Shown here: piece after piece, positions 54,642 to 62,852 of the stretch
Layout: each line of letters opens with the position of its first letter
Numbering within the stretch: the first letter of the stretch is position 1
NCBI RefSeq assembly: GCF_001981525.1
Contig: NZ_MPSB01000001.1
Coordinates: 248,001-312,000 of the forward strand
Source: Sphingomonas jeddahensis
Lineage (GTDB): Bacteria > Pseudomonadota > Alphaproteobacteria > Sphingomonadales > Sphingomonadaceae
Direction of reading: 5' to 3'
Length of the DNA stretch: 64,000 nt
Program-made: the position numbers and the translations under genes
The notes under the pieces: generated by a model
The model's input: the letters and a program-made list of their open reading frames with translations, nothing else
Database searches by the model: none
Told to the model about the DNA's origin: nothing

Positions 54642-57023
54642 TTGCCAACCTTCTTCCTCCCTGCCCTGTCGATCGTCGCCGCGGCGGCAGCGCCCGGACA
54701 AGCCGCGCCCGAGCCGCAGACCGCTGTCGAGGAGGAGGCCGAGCTGGAGCTGGAGGATGATATCGTCGTCACCGGCAGCCGCCAGCCGCGCGGATCGGTG
54801 ATCGGCGATATCAAGCCTGAGGTGGTGCTGAGCGGGCGCGACATCCGCGCTTATGGCGCCAGCGACATCGGCGAATTGCTGGAGGAGCTCGCCCCACTCA
54901 CCGGCAGCATCCAGGGGCGCGGTGGCGAGGGCCGGCCGGTGATCCTGCTGAGCGGCCGGCGGATCAGCGGCTTTCGCGAGATCCGCGACTTGCCACCCGA
55001 AGCGATCCAGCGCGTCGACATCTTGCCCGAGGAAGTGGCGCTGAAATACGGCTATCGCGCCGACCAGAAGGTGGTGAACATCGTCCTGCGCCGCCGCTTC
55101 AACGCGGTGACGGCGGAGGTGGAAACCAATCTCGCCAGCGATGGCGGGCGGCAGGTGCATGAGGCGGATGTCAATTACCTGCGCCTCGGCAATGGCAGTC
55201 GCTTCAGCGTCGACGGCGAATACACTCGCAGCAATCCGTTGTTCGAGACCAAGCGCAACCTCGTCAACGCCGATCCGAACCGAACCCTGCTCGCCGCGAG
55301 CGATGCGGCGAAGCTCAACGCCACGTACAAACGCACGATCCTAGGCAGTGTCTCCGCGACGATCAGCGGCGAGCTGGGAGGCGCGAACACGCTTGCCGGC
55401 CTTGGCAGCGCCGCCAACGGCCAGCGGTTGCTGCGTGACAATCGCACCCGTACCGGCGTGCTCAACTATGCGCTGACGGGTGATCTCGCCCAATGGCGCT
55501 GGTCGCTCAACGGTGGCTATACGCGCGACTGGTCGACCACGATTACCGATCGCGATTACGGCACCGGGGTGCAGCGCGACCGCGCGCAGTCGGTGGCCGA
55601 GACGATCGAGACCGAGGGCACGTTCAGCGGCAGCCTGTTCGACCTGCCGGCGGGTGCCGTCACCGCAACGCTGAAGGCGGGCTTCTCGCTGCACGACATC
55701 GCCAGCGAATCGCGCCGCGGCGGGCTGTTCACCGCCACCGATCTGTCGCGCGATCAAGGCACGGGCCAAGCCAATATCGACGTGCCGATCTGGCGCGACG
55801 GGCCGATCGGCGCGCTCTCCGCCACCGTCAATGGCAGCGTCGATCAGCTGTCGGACTTCGGGACACTCGGCTCGCTGGGCTATGGCTTCAACTGGCGGCC
55901 GGTGGATGCCGTGCGGCTGATCGGATCGGTGACGCATGAACAGGGCGCGCCGACGATCCAGCAACTCGGCAATCCGGTGATCGTCACGCCCAACGTGCGC
56001 GTGTTCGATCTGACCACCGGGCAGACGGTGGACGCGACGACTGTCACCGGTGGCAACCCGAACCTGCTCGCGGATCGCCGTAGCGTGCTGAAGCTGGGCC
56101 TTACGGTAAAGCCGATCTTGGGCACCGATCTCACGGTGCTCGCGAACTACACCGACAGCCGCATTGACCACCCGATTGTGGGGTTCCCGACCGCGACACC
56201 GGAAATCGAGGCGGCCTTCCCCGACCGCTTCGATCGCGACAGCGCGGGTACGCTGATCCGCATCGACAACCGACCGGTGAACTTCGACCGCAGCCGGCAG
56301 CGGCAAATTCGTTGGGGCCTCAACTGGACAGAAGCGCTCGAAGCTCCACCGCCAACCGGACCTGACGGCCAGCCACTGACCCCCGAACAGATCGCGGAAC
56401 GCCGCGCCTCCTTTCGTGAGCGATCTCGCGGACGTGACGGCACGAGCGAAAGCGGCGTACGCCCCGCCGGTGGTAGTCGCGCCAGCGGCTTTAGTGGGCG
56501 CGGCTCAGGAAGATTCGGCGGCGCACGGCAGGGTCGGGTGCAGCTAAGCGTGTTTCATACCTGGCGCCTTGAGGACACGATCCTAATCCGGCCCGGAGTG
56601 CCGGAACTAGACCTGCTGAACGGGTCGGCGACTGGCACGCGCGGCGGACAGCCACGCCACGAGATCGAGTTCAACGCCGGCTATAACCGTCATGGCATCG
56701 GCGTGCGACTGACCGGGACATGGGAAGGCGGAACGACGATCCTCGCAAACCCAAGCGGTGCGCCCTCACCCGAGGACCTGTCGTTCGGATCTTTGTTCAC
56801 CGCCAATCTGCGAGTCTTCGCGGACCTCAGTCAGCAGCGCGCGCTGGTGCGCAATGCGCCATTCTTCCGCGGTTCGCGCGTGACATTGGCGGTAAACAAC
56901 CTGTTCAATCAGCGGCTCGAAGTACGCGATGCCGCAGGCGTGGTTCCGATCGGCTATCAGCCCGCTTTGCTCGATCCGTTGGGGCGATCGGTGCGCGTAA
57001 GTTTCCGAAAGTTGTTCTTCTGA
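54642..57023 (+). CDS. TonB-dependent receptor with RG-rich insert, TTG start
   Basis: The 793-residue product starts at a TTG with GGAG seven bases upstream, has a short signal sequence, then a TonB-box-like DDIVVTGSRQPRG at about 39-51, a plug (GRDIRAYGASDIGELLEELA, VDILPEEVALKYGYRADQKV) and a barrel that ends FRKLFF. Residues about 590-631 form a low-complexity Arg/Gly/Ser stretch (RGRDGTSESGVRPAGGSRAS and on) inside the barrel, probably a surface loop. It is shorter than classic receptors. Substrate unknown; convergent with the CHAP protein. Confidence 0.88.
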   Translation: MPTFFLPALSIVAAAAAPGQAAPEPQTAVEEEAELELEDDIVVTGSRQPRGSVIGDIKPEVVLSGRDIRAYGASDIGELLEELAPLTGSIQGRGGEGRPVILLSGRRISGFREIRDLPPEAIQRVDILPEEVALKYGYRADQKVVNIVLRRRFNAVTAEVETNLASDGGRQVHEADVNYLRLGNGSRFSVDGEYTRSNPLFETKRNLVNADPNRTLLAASDAAKLNATYKRTILGSVSATISGELGGANTLAGLGSAANGQRLLRDNRTRTGVLNYALTGDLAQWRWSLNGGYTRDWSTTITDRDYGTGVQRDRAQSVAETIETEGTFSGSLFDLPAGAVTATLKAGFSLHDIASESRRGGLFTATDLSRDQGTGQANIDVPIWRDGPIGALSATVNGSVDQLSDFGTLGSLGYGFNWRPVDAVRLIGSVTHEQGAPTIQQLGNPVIVTPNVRVFDLTTGQTVDATTVTGGNPNLLADRRSVLKLGLTVKPILGTDLTVLANYTDSRIDHPIVGFPTATPEIEAAFPDRFDRDSAGTLIRIDNRPVNFDRSRQRQIRWGLNWTEALEAPPPTGPDGQPLTPEQIAERRASFRERSRGRDGTSESGVRPAGGSRASGFSGRGSGRFGGARQGRVQLSVFHTWRLEDTILIRPGVPELDLLNGSATGTRGGQPRHEIEFNAGYNRHGIGVRLTGTWEGGTTILANPSGAPSPEDLSFGSLFTANLRVFADLSQQRALVRNAPFFRGSRVTLAVNNLFNQRLEVRDAAGVVPIGYQPALLDPLGRSVRVSFRKLFF

Positions 57024-57033
57024 TAAGGCGCGA

Positions 57034-57612
57034 TCAGTTGGTGACGGTGATGCCGCCATTGACCGGCACGGCGGCCGCCGCCGCGATCGCCAGGTTGGCG
57101 ATACGGGTCTCGTCAGCCTGGCCCTCGCCGCCGGTGATCGCTGGAGCAACGCCGGGACGCTGATCGCCATAGATGAAACCGTCAGTCGGGTAGTTGGACG
57201 TGCCGAGCCCGCCGTTGGGCGCATACCACACCTTGACGAGGCTCCAGTCGCCCGCGTCAGACACGTCGATCGCCCGAACATTCCGCTCGACGCCTCCGCG
57301 GCGCGACCAGTTGGCGTGGGTCAGCAGCACTTCGCGATCGCTGACGATCTGGCTGACCATCGCCACATGGCCGACGCGCATGCGGCTGGTGGATCGGAAG
57401 GAAAGCACCGCGCCAACCTTCGGCTCGCGGCCACGCTCGTAGCGGCCGGCGGCCTGACCCCACCAGGTGTTGGCATTGCCATGGATCTGAATGCCCGAAA
57501 TCTCGCGGGCATAAGGAGCACACTGCCAGAATTGCGCATTGGCAGCGGTGGCCGTCATCAGGCCGCACGAAACAACCAGCGCACAACGCGCTGCAAAAGC
57601 TTTGAAATTCAC
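57034..57612 (-). CDS. Secreted CHAP-domain protein
   Basis: The 192-residue protein starts at a GTG, has a signal peptide (to about residue 26, AANAQ) and a CHAP amidase/peptidase domain with Cys31 (WQCAPYAREISG) and His82 (RVGHVAMV) as the catalytic pair, and LLTHANWS. Such enzymes cut peptidoglycan or act on secreted peptides. The C-terminal 50 residues are Ala/Gly-rich and not in the domain. Convergent with the TonB receptor, 10 bases apart. Confidence 0.9.
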   Translation of the reverse strand: MNFKAFAARCALVVSCGLMTATAANAQFWQCAPYAREISGIQIHGNANTWWGQAAGRYERGREPKVGAVLSFRSTSRMRVGHVAMVSQIVSDREVLLTHANWSRRGGVERNVRAIDVSDAGDWSLVKVWYAPNGGLGTSNYPTDGFIYGDQRPGVAPAITGGEGQADETRIANLAIAAAAAVPVNGGITVTN

Positions 57613-57968
57613 TGCGACCCCCCGGTCAACCCGACGTTCGTTGCAGGCTCGCTACGGGGGGTAGGGAAAAATACCAAGGGCTGCGGGAACCGTTTCCGAT
57701 GAACGGTGTTGCGGCGCCGACGAAATGGCGTTTCGCCTCAGCGTGACCAGGCGGGAGCGCAGTCGGCAGGAGGCGAATCGTCGCCCGATGCGCCTGTTGC
57801 GGTGGCTGAAGCAGCGTCGAAGACCAGCCGCCGAAGCTACCAGATCGCCCCCAAGGATTGCGAAAGAGCTAAGCGGCAGAGCGTTGCGGTTGTTGCGCTC
57901 CCCTGCGGTCCTAGCCCTTGCAGCGCGCGCCCCCTCCCCATCGCTGATGGGGAGGATGGAAGAGTGGA
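57613..57968. other. Intergenic region with a hairpin
   Basis: About 355 bases without a supported gene. A ten-base-pair palindrome CCTCCCCATC/GATGGGGAGG (57933-57955) lies 13 bases beyond the MFS stop and may end that minus-strand transcript, although no T run follows. An Arg-rich plus-strand frame at 57725-58015 runs into the MFS gene and has no motif, so it is not called. Confidence 0.5.
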
Positions 57969-59501
57969 TCAGGGAACCGGATCGACGCGTTCCAAGTCGA
58001 GCGCCTGCATCCTGAGCGCCTCGAGCCGCGCCGTATGCTCCGCGCGCCCGAACGGAAAGGCCCGATAGGCCAGCGCGGCCATCAGGGCGAGCGCCGTGGC
58101 GCAAACGATATAGATGACCGTGAGGCGATCGAGCACCTCAACGGACACCTGTCCGGGCACAGCCTTGGCCGGGAACCCTGCCGCCGCGAGGATCAGGCCC
58201 GTCACGAAGATGCCAACGCCGCTGGTGCATTTTTGAATAAAGAAGCCGCCAGCGAAGAACACGCCTTCCGAGCGACGCCCGGTACGCTGCTCCGAGTCCT
58301 CAACCACATCCGCCATCATCGATGAGCCAAGAATATGCGCGGTCACACTCGCCGCCGTTCCCGCGGCGAGCATCGCAAACAGCAACGGCAGCATCATAGG
58401 GCTGCTGGTGTCCGGAAAGTTACCCGACAGCCGCAGCCAGTAAGGCGCCGTCCCGATCGCGATCGCAAGAACGGCGGCGGTTGACGCCGCCTTCGGCTTG
58501 CTCGTCACTTGGCCGATTTTGGGGGCTACCACAAACGCCACCAACACGCCGCCGAACAATACTATCGACAGCGGCACGAACGTGGGCACCGTAAGACCCA
58601 GGAACGACACGGTCGTGAAGCCCCAGACATAGGTGTAAAGATAGTTGGAGATCGCATAGGTGATCCCCTGGTTCGTGAAGACGAACAGGCCCGCGATCAT
58701 CAGCACCACGAACGCCTTGTTACGCAGCGTCTGTCCGAGCTCCGCGAAGTTGCGCCCAAGTGACTGTTTCTCGATCACCGGGGCGGGCAGGTTTGGGATC
58801 TCGCGATGCGTGCCCATCGCCGAGGTGAGGATCGCGATACCCATGAAGATCGCGCCAGCGATCGCAAAGCCCTTGTAGCCGTTGGGGTTGAGCAGGCCGT
58901 TGGGATATTCGGGCGTGGGAGATAGGAATACCCAATAGGCCGCGATCAGCATCACCAGCCCGCCGGCCCAGCCGAACAGATAGCGGTAGGCCATGATCCG
59001 CGTGCGCTCGTCGTAGTCGGCGCTGAGTTCCGCCGCCATCGCCTGGCTCGGTACTTCATAGGCGCTGACCGCGCTACGTACGAGCACCGCCACGGCGAAC
59101 AGCCAGCCCAGCGTCGTTGCCTGCGACGACACCGGCGGATTCCACAACAACACCCAACCAAGCATAATCGGCAGTGCCGAGCCATAGAGCCAAGGGTGCC
59201 GCCTTCCCCATTTCGTACGCGTACGATCCGACATGAAGCCGATTGTTGGATCGACAAAGGCATCAATGATCAGCGCCAGCATGATCACGAAGCCGACGGT
59301 CGCGGCCGGCACGCCGATCACCTGATTGTAGAACAGCAGAAGAAATGTGCCGAAGCCCGAATCCTTGACGCCATAAGCGGCAGCGCCAAAGCCGTAGCTG
59401 GCCATGGTGCGGGAGCGCAGGCGTCGAGCCGGCGGGACGGCGCCTGCGGCGGTGGCGCCTGCACCTGGGATAGCGGCGGTGCTCGCAAGAGTTGCGTTCA
59501 T
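57969..59501 (-). CDS. GPH-family sugar:cation symporter (MFS)
   Basis: The 510-residue protein has about twelve hydrophobic segments and glycoside-pentoside-hexuronide features: ASYGFGAAAYGVKDSGFGTF in helix one, AFVDPTIGFMSDRTRTKWGR in the first loops, and YEVPSQAMAAELSADYDERT. Such porters move sugars, uronates or aromatic glycosides with H+ or Na+. Its ATG overlaps the SDR stop (ATGA), so porter and dehydrogenase are co-expressed. Confidence 0.9.
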   Translation of the reverse strand: MNATLASTAAIPGAGATAAGAVPPARRLRSRTMASYGFGAAAYGVKDSGFGTFLLLFYNQVIGVPAATVGFVIMLALIIDAFVDPTIGFMSDRTRTKWGRRHPWLYGSALPIMLGWVLLWNPPVSSQATTLGWLFAVAVLVRSAVSAYEVPSQAMAAELSADYDERTRIMAYRYLFGWAGGLVMLIAAYWVFLSPTPEYPNGLLNPNGYKGFAIAGAIFMGIAILTSAMGTHREIPNLPAPVIEKQSLGRNFAELGQTLRNKAFVVLMIAGLFVFTNQGITYAISNYLYTYVWGFTTVSFLGLTVPTFVPLSIVLFGGVLVAFVVAPKIGQVTSKPKAASTAAVLAIAIGTAPYWLRLSGNFPDTSSPMMLPLLFAMLAAGTAASVTAHILGSSMMADVVEDSEQRTGRRSEGVFFAGGFFIQKCTSGVGIFVTGLILAAAGFPAKAVPGQVSVEVLDRLTVIYIVCATALALMAALAYRAFPFGRAEHTARLEALRMQALDLERVDPVP

Positions 59502-60316
59502 TGGAATGCCTCCAGTGCGGCAAACAGCCCGGCTTGATCGGGATCCCAGCTTTGACGCGTGCCGATCGTGATCCCGCCATCGACGACGAGGTGCGTACCC
59601 GTGACGAACCCGGCGTCATCGCTGAGCAGAAAGGCAACGGCGGCGGCGATATCCTCCGGCCGCCCGGCGCGCTTCACCGGCTGCGCGCCTGCCGCGACCT
59701 GGGCGATCACCTGATTGGCGAGCTCACGCTTGTCGGCAGGCACTTCCAGATGGCGGGTGAAGATGTTCGTGGTGATGAAACCGGGGATCACCGCATTGAC
59801 GCGGATGTTGCTCTTGGCGAGGTCGGCCGCGGCAAGCTTCGAGAGATGGAGCACGCCGGCCTTGGCAGTGGAATAAGCGATCGGCGCATAGCCGGTGCCC
59901 AATGCCGAAACCGAGGAAGTGTTGACGATGGCGCCACCGCCTCGCTTCGCCATCAGCGGCGCGGCATAGCGGATGCCGAGCGCGACCGAGCGGAGCAGCA
60001 AAGATTGCGTGCGATCCCAATCGTCAGGCGTCATCTCGTCGATCTTCGCCGGTGAGCCCCCTGCGCCGGCGTTGTTGAACAAGACGTCGAGTTCACCGGG
60101 CGCCTCGATCAGCGCCGCGATCTCTTCCGCATCGGTGACGTCGCATCGAATGAAGTGGATCTTGCCGTTGGAGGTGCTCGCCAGCTCCTCACCACCGTCC
60201 ACATCGATGTCGCCGATCCAGACATCGGCTCCTTCCTCGCCAAGCCGCAGCGCCGTGGCACGCCCGATACCGGACGCGCCGCCCGTTACCACGGCACGCT
60301 TTCCCGAAAAGCGCAT
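59498..60316 (-). CDS. Short-chain dehydrogenase/reductase
   Basis: The 272-residue SDR has TGGASGIGRA for NAD(P), an Asp at the end of strand two (IGDIDVDGG) that suggests NAD use, NNAG, Ser in NTSSVSALG and YSTAKAG as catalytic motif. It starts at ATG 60316 (MRFSGKRAVV). It is the first gene of the SDR-MFS operon, divergent from a second SDR. Substrate unknown. Confidence 0.91.
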   Translation of the reverse strand: MRFSGKRAVVTGGASGIGRATALRLGEEGADVWIGDIDVDGGEELASTSNGKIHFIRCDVTDAEEIAALIEAPGELDVLFNNAGAGGSPAKIDEMTPDDWDRTQSLLLRSVALGIRYAAPLMAKRGGGAIVNTSSVSALGTGYAPIAYSTAKAGVLHLSKLAAADLAKSNIRVNAVIPGFITTNIFTRHLEVPADKRELANQVIAQVAAGAQPVKRAGRPEDIAAAVAFLLSDDAGFVTGTHLVVDGGITIGTRQSWDPDQAGLFAALEAFQ

Positions 60317-60454
60317 CCTCTCGTCCTTTATCGTTTTCGGCAGCATAGTATGGCGCCGCCCGCCGTCAATCATAACCTGTTCGAAAATTCGGTAGGCCGC
60401 TTGTCGCACGCGCCGGGCGTCGCTAGCCGACCTGCCAAAGAGGAGAGATGTAAG

Positions 60455-61243
60455 ATGAGCTTGAACAATCTATTCAGCTTGGAAGGACGCACCGCGTTGG
60501 TGACCGGCGGCAGCCGTGGCATCGGCAAGATCATTGCCAAGGCGTTCATCGAACAGGGCGCGACCGTTTACATCTCTTCACGAAAGACCGCGGCGTGCGA
60601 GGAAACCTCGGTGGAGCTTGGCCCGAAATGCATTCCGCTCCCGATGGACGTCTCCACCGTTGAGGGCTGCCGAGCGCTCGCGGCGGCGATTGGCGAGCGC
60701 GAGGATCATCTCGACATCCTCGTCAACAATGCCGGTGCGGCGTGGGGCGTGCCGTTCGAGGAGTTCCCCGAGAGCGGCTGGGACAAGGTGATGGACCTTA
60801 ACGTCAAATCGCCCTTCTTCCTGACGCAGGCGCTGCACGAGCTGTTGAAGACGAAGGCGAGCCACCAAGCGCCGAGCAAGGTGATCAACATCACCTCGAT
60901 TGACGGCATGCGGCTCAATCCGTGGGACACTTACAGCTATCACGCGTCTAAGGCGGCGCTGATCTATCTCACCAAGCGGATGGCGGCGCGGCTGATCAAG
61001 GACGGGATCATCGTCACCAGCCTGGCGCCCGGCGCCTTTGCCAGCGAGATGAACCGTGCAGCGCGTGATCATGGCGATGCGGTGGCGAAGGGCATTCCGA
61101 TGCAGCGGATCGGGAACTTCGACGACATGGCGGGCGCCGCGATCTTCCTGGCGAGCCGAGCAAGCGACTATGTTGTCGGGGACACGTTGGTGGTCGACGG
61201 CGGACTGGTGAATGCATCGTTGGGGACGAGCATCGACGCTTAG
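60455..61243 (+). CDS. Short-chain dehydrogenase/reductase, RhlG/gluconate 5-DH-like
   Basis: The 262-residue SDR shows TGGSRGIGKI, a basic SSRK at the end of strand two that favours NADPH, NNAGAAWG, ITSIDGMR with the catalytic Ser and YHASKAALIYL. Sequence style resembles RhlG-like and gluconate 5-dehydrogenase-type members. AGGAGAG upstream fixes the ATG at 60455. It ends 4 bases into the convergent DoxX-like gene. Confidence 0.9.
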   Translation: MSLNNLFSLEGRTALVTGGSRGIGKIIAKAFIEQGATVYISSRKTAACEETSVELGPKCIPLPMDVSTVEGCRALAAAIGEREDHLDILVNNAGAAWGVPFEEFPESGWDKVMDLNVKSPFFLTQALHELLKTKASHQAPSKVINITSIDGMRLNPWDTYSYHASKAALIYLTKRMAARLIKDGIIVTSLAPGAFASEMNRAARDHGDAVAKGIPMQRIGNFDDMAGAAIFLASRASDYVVGDTLVVDGGLVNASLGTSIDA

Positions 61244-61650
61244 CCGATCAGGCATCGGCGGCCGCGTATGGCGCCGCTCGCCCACAAAGACCACCAGATG
61301 ATCAACGGCTGGAGCAGCAGCCGGGGCGCATGATAGGCGAGCGGCAGGCCCGTGCCGCTCGCCAGATCAAGCGCGGCATGACGCATGTTCGCCGGCCAGA
61401 CGCACAAGGCATAAGCGGCAAAGGCATAGCCAGCGGCACGTCGCCACCGGACGCTGGCGAGCGCCGCCACGCCGATCAGTTCGAGTACGCCCGTGACGAT
61501 CACCACCGCGTGCGGTGCGGGAACTTGCGACGGCACGATCCGCGCCATCGCATCTGCGAACACTAAGTGGCCCACACCGCCGAGAGCGTAAAAGAGGATC
61601 AGCAGCCAGCGCGCGGTCTGCCGCCAGCGTCCTTCCATGACTATTGCCAT
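61240..61650 (-). CDS. DoxX-like membrane protein
   Basis: The 136-residue protein has four hydrophobic segments, with ARWLLILFYALGGVGHLVFA and VVIVTGVLELIGVAALASVR near the N-terminus, which is the DoxX/DUF pattern. Function of such proteins is mostly unknown. I use the ATG at 61650; another is at 61638. It converges with the SDR and is divergent from the glycine-zipper gene. Confidence 0.78.
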   Translation of the reverse strand: MAIVMEGRWRQTARWLLILFYALGGVGHLVFADAMARIVPSQVPAPHAVVIVTGVLELIGVAALASVRWRRAAGYAFAAYALCVWPANMRHAALDLASGTGLPLAYHAPRLLLQPLIIWWSLWASGAIRGRRCLIG

Positions 61651-61670
61651 TGCACCCCCATCTTCGTTCA

Positions 61671-61695
61671 GGAACGATACGGGGCCATGCTCGTA
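61671..61695 (+). promoter_or_regulatory. Possible EcfG (general stress) promoter
   Basis: GGAAC at 61671-61675 is followed after 16 bases by CGTA at 61692-61695. The EcfG sigma factor of Alphaproteobacteria reads GGAAC-N16/17-CGTT, so one base differs. It lies 41 bases upstream of the glycine-zipper gene, a plausible envelope-stress target. Confidence 0.35.
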
Positions 61696-61736
61696 TCCCC
61701 GCCGAGCCCATCTTCGGGCGAAGAGAGGATCGTGAC

Positions 61737-62288
61737 ATGACGTTTCGTCACATCGCAGCCATGGCCATGAGCGCCGCCGCCGTAATGTTGGGCACGCCTG
61801 CTCCAGCCCAGTCCAATGCCGACGACTCACGTTTTCGCGCCGCGCAGGAGCGTTTCGAGCGCGAGCTGGAGATCTTCCGCGGTGAGTTCGACCGCTATCA
61901 AGCCGTCCGACGGGTGCCGGGCGCCGGGTATCGGGATCCGCGCTGGGACGATCGCCGCGAGGTGGCGCCGCCGCCGGTCGGTTATGAGGATGGGCAATGG
62001 CGCGACGAGGGCGATTATGATCCCAGCCGCTACTATCGCTCCGGCACGCAATATCAGGAGCGCGCACTCGCATCGACCGACCGCGTCTATTCGGGATCGG
62101 ACGGCCGTTATTACTGCCGCCGTTCGGACGGCACCACCGGCCTTATCGTCGGTGGCGCATTGGGCGGCGTGCTCGGCAATGTCATTGACGGCGGCCGCAG
62201 CCGGATCGTTGGCACATTGTTCGGCGGCGCGGCGGGTGCGCTGGCCGGACGTGCAGTGGATCAGAATAGCCAGGTGCGCTGCCGCTGA
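61737..62288 (+). CDS. Glycine-zipper envelope protein
   Basis: The 183-residue product has a signal peptide (to about residue 25, APAQS), a charged middle region rich in Arg, Asp and Tyr (PRWDDRREVAPPPVGYEDGQ), and a C-terminal glycine-zipper 2TM domain (GLIVGGALGGVLGNVIDGGR, TLFGGAAGALAGRAVD). Relatives are outer membrane or periplasmic surface antigens. Two Cys near the domain could pair. Confidence 0.85.
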   Translation: MTFRHIAAMAMSAAAVMLGTPAPAQSNADDSRFRAAQERFERELEIFRGEFDRYQAVRRVPGAGYRDPRWDDRREVAPPPVGYEDGQWRDEGDYDPSRYYRSGTQYQERALASTDRVYSGSDGRYYCRRSDGTTGLIVGGALGGVLGNVIDGGRSRIVGTLFGGAAGALAGRAVDQNSQVRCR

Positions 62289-62339
62289 TCGCGTTTCCAA
62301 TCGGCGCCGCGTATTCATGCGCGGCGCTGAACGCCTCGG

Positions 62340-62693
62340 TCAGCCTTCGATGGTCAGGAGCGTCACGCCCTCGTAGCGCTCTTCCTTCGGGTTGAAGAGT
62401 TCGCTTGGAGCGAACCTGCGCGGCGTCACCCGCATGCCGCCCAGCCCCGAAATCTTGAAGGCACCGATCTTTGGCTCGCGCGGCGGCTTGCCGTCACGCT
62501 CCAGCGTCACCGCGTCGAGGTAGAACTCGCCGTGCTTGGTGTAGACGATGTGCGGCGCCAGCGTCACCTCGCCACGATTATACGTCGCAGCCAGCGCCTG
62601 CTGCTTGACGATCGCCTCGAAGACGACGGGCATGGTGGCGGGCGGCAGCGATGGTGGTGCGGCGACCCGATCTTCGTCGGTGTTCAGCTTCAT
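62340..62693 (-). CDS. Small WYL-like domain protein
   Basis: The 117-residue protein has a pattern like a single WYL domain without a DNA-binding part: IVKQQALAATYNRGEVTLAP, HIVYTKHGEFYLDAVTLERD and IGAFKISGLGG. WYL domains sense ligands or nucleic acids. The assignment is by eye only. I use ATG 62693 (MKLNTDED); the upstream extension is Cys-rich and unlikely. Confidence 0.55.
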   Translation of the reverse strand: MKLNTDEDRVAAPPSLPPATMPVVFEAIVKQQALAATYNRGEVTLAPHIVYTKHGEFYLDAVTLERDGKPPREPKIGAFKISGLGGMRVTPRRFAPSELFNPKEERYEGVTLLTIEG

Positions 62694-62852
62694 GCTCACC
62701 GGCAATACCTGTGCTGTTGCAGTGCAGCAACAACCGTTTTGCGCAACACAGCGTTCCCATAATGCACGCAGCACACGTTCGTTCACAGCGACGACGCCAC
62801 GACTCGCCTCAGCAACTTGTCGTCGTTCTCCAACAGCCTATGTCCGTCCGCA

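Noticed and set aside
57725..58015. Plus-strand 96-codon open frame, with GGAAC-N16-TGTT upstream at 57684
   Set aside because: Arg-rich, runs into the MFS gene on the other strand, no motif; the promoter-like match alone is too weak.
62304..62327. Hairpin after the glycine-zipper gene as a terminator
   Set aside because: An eight-base-pair stem is present but no T run follows on either strand.
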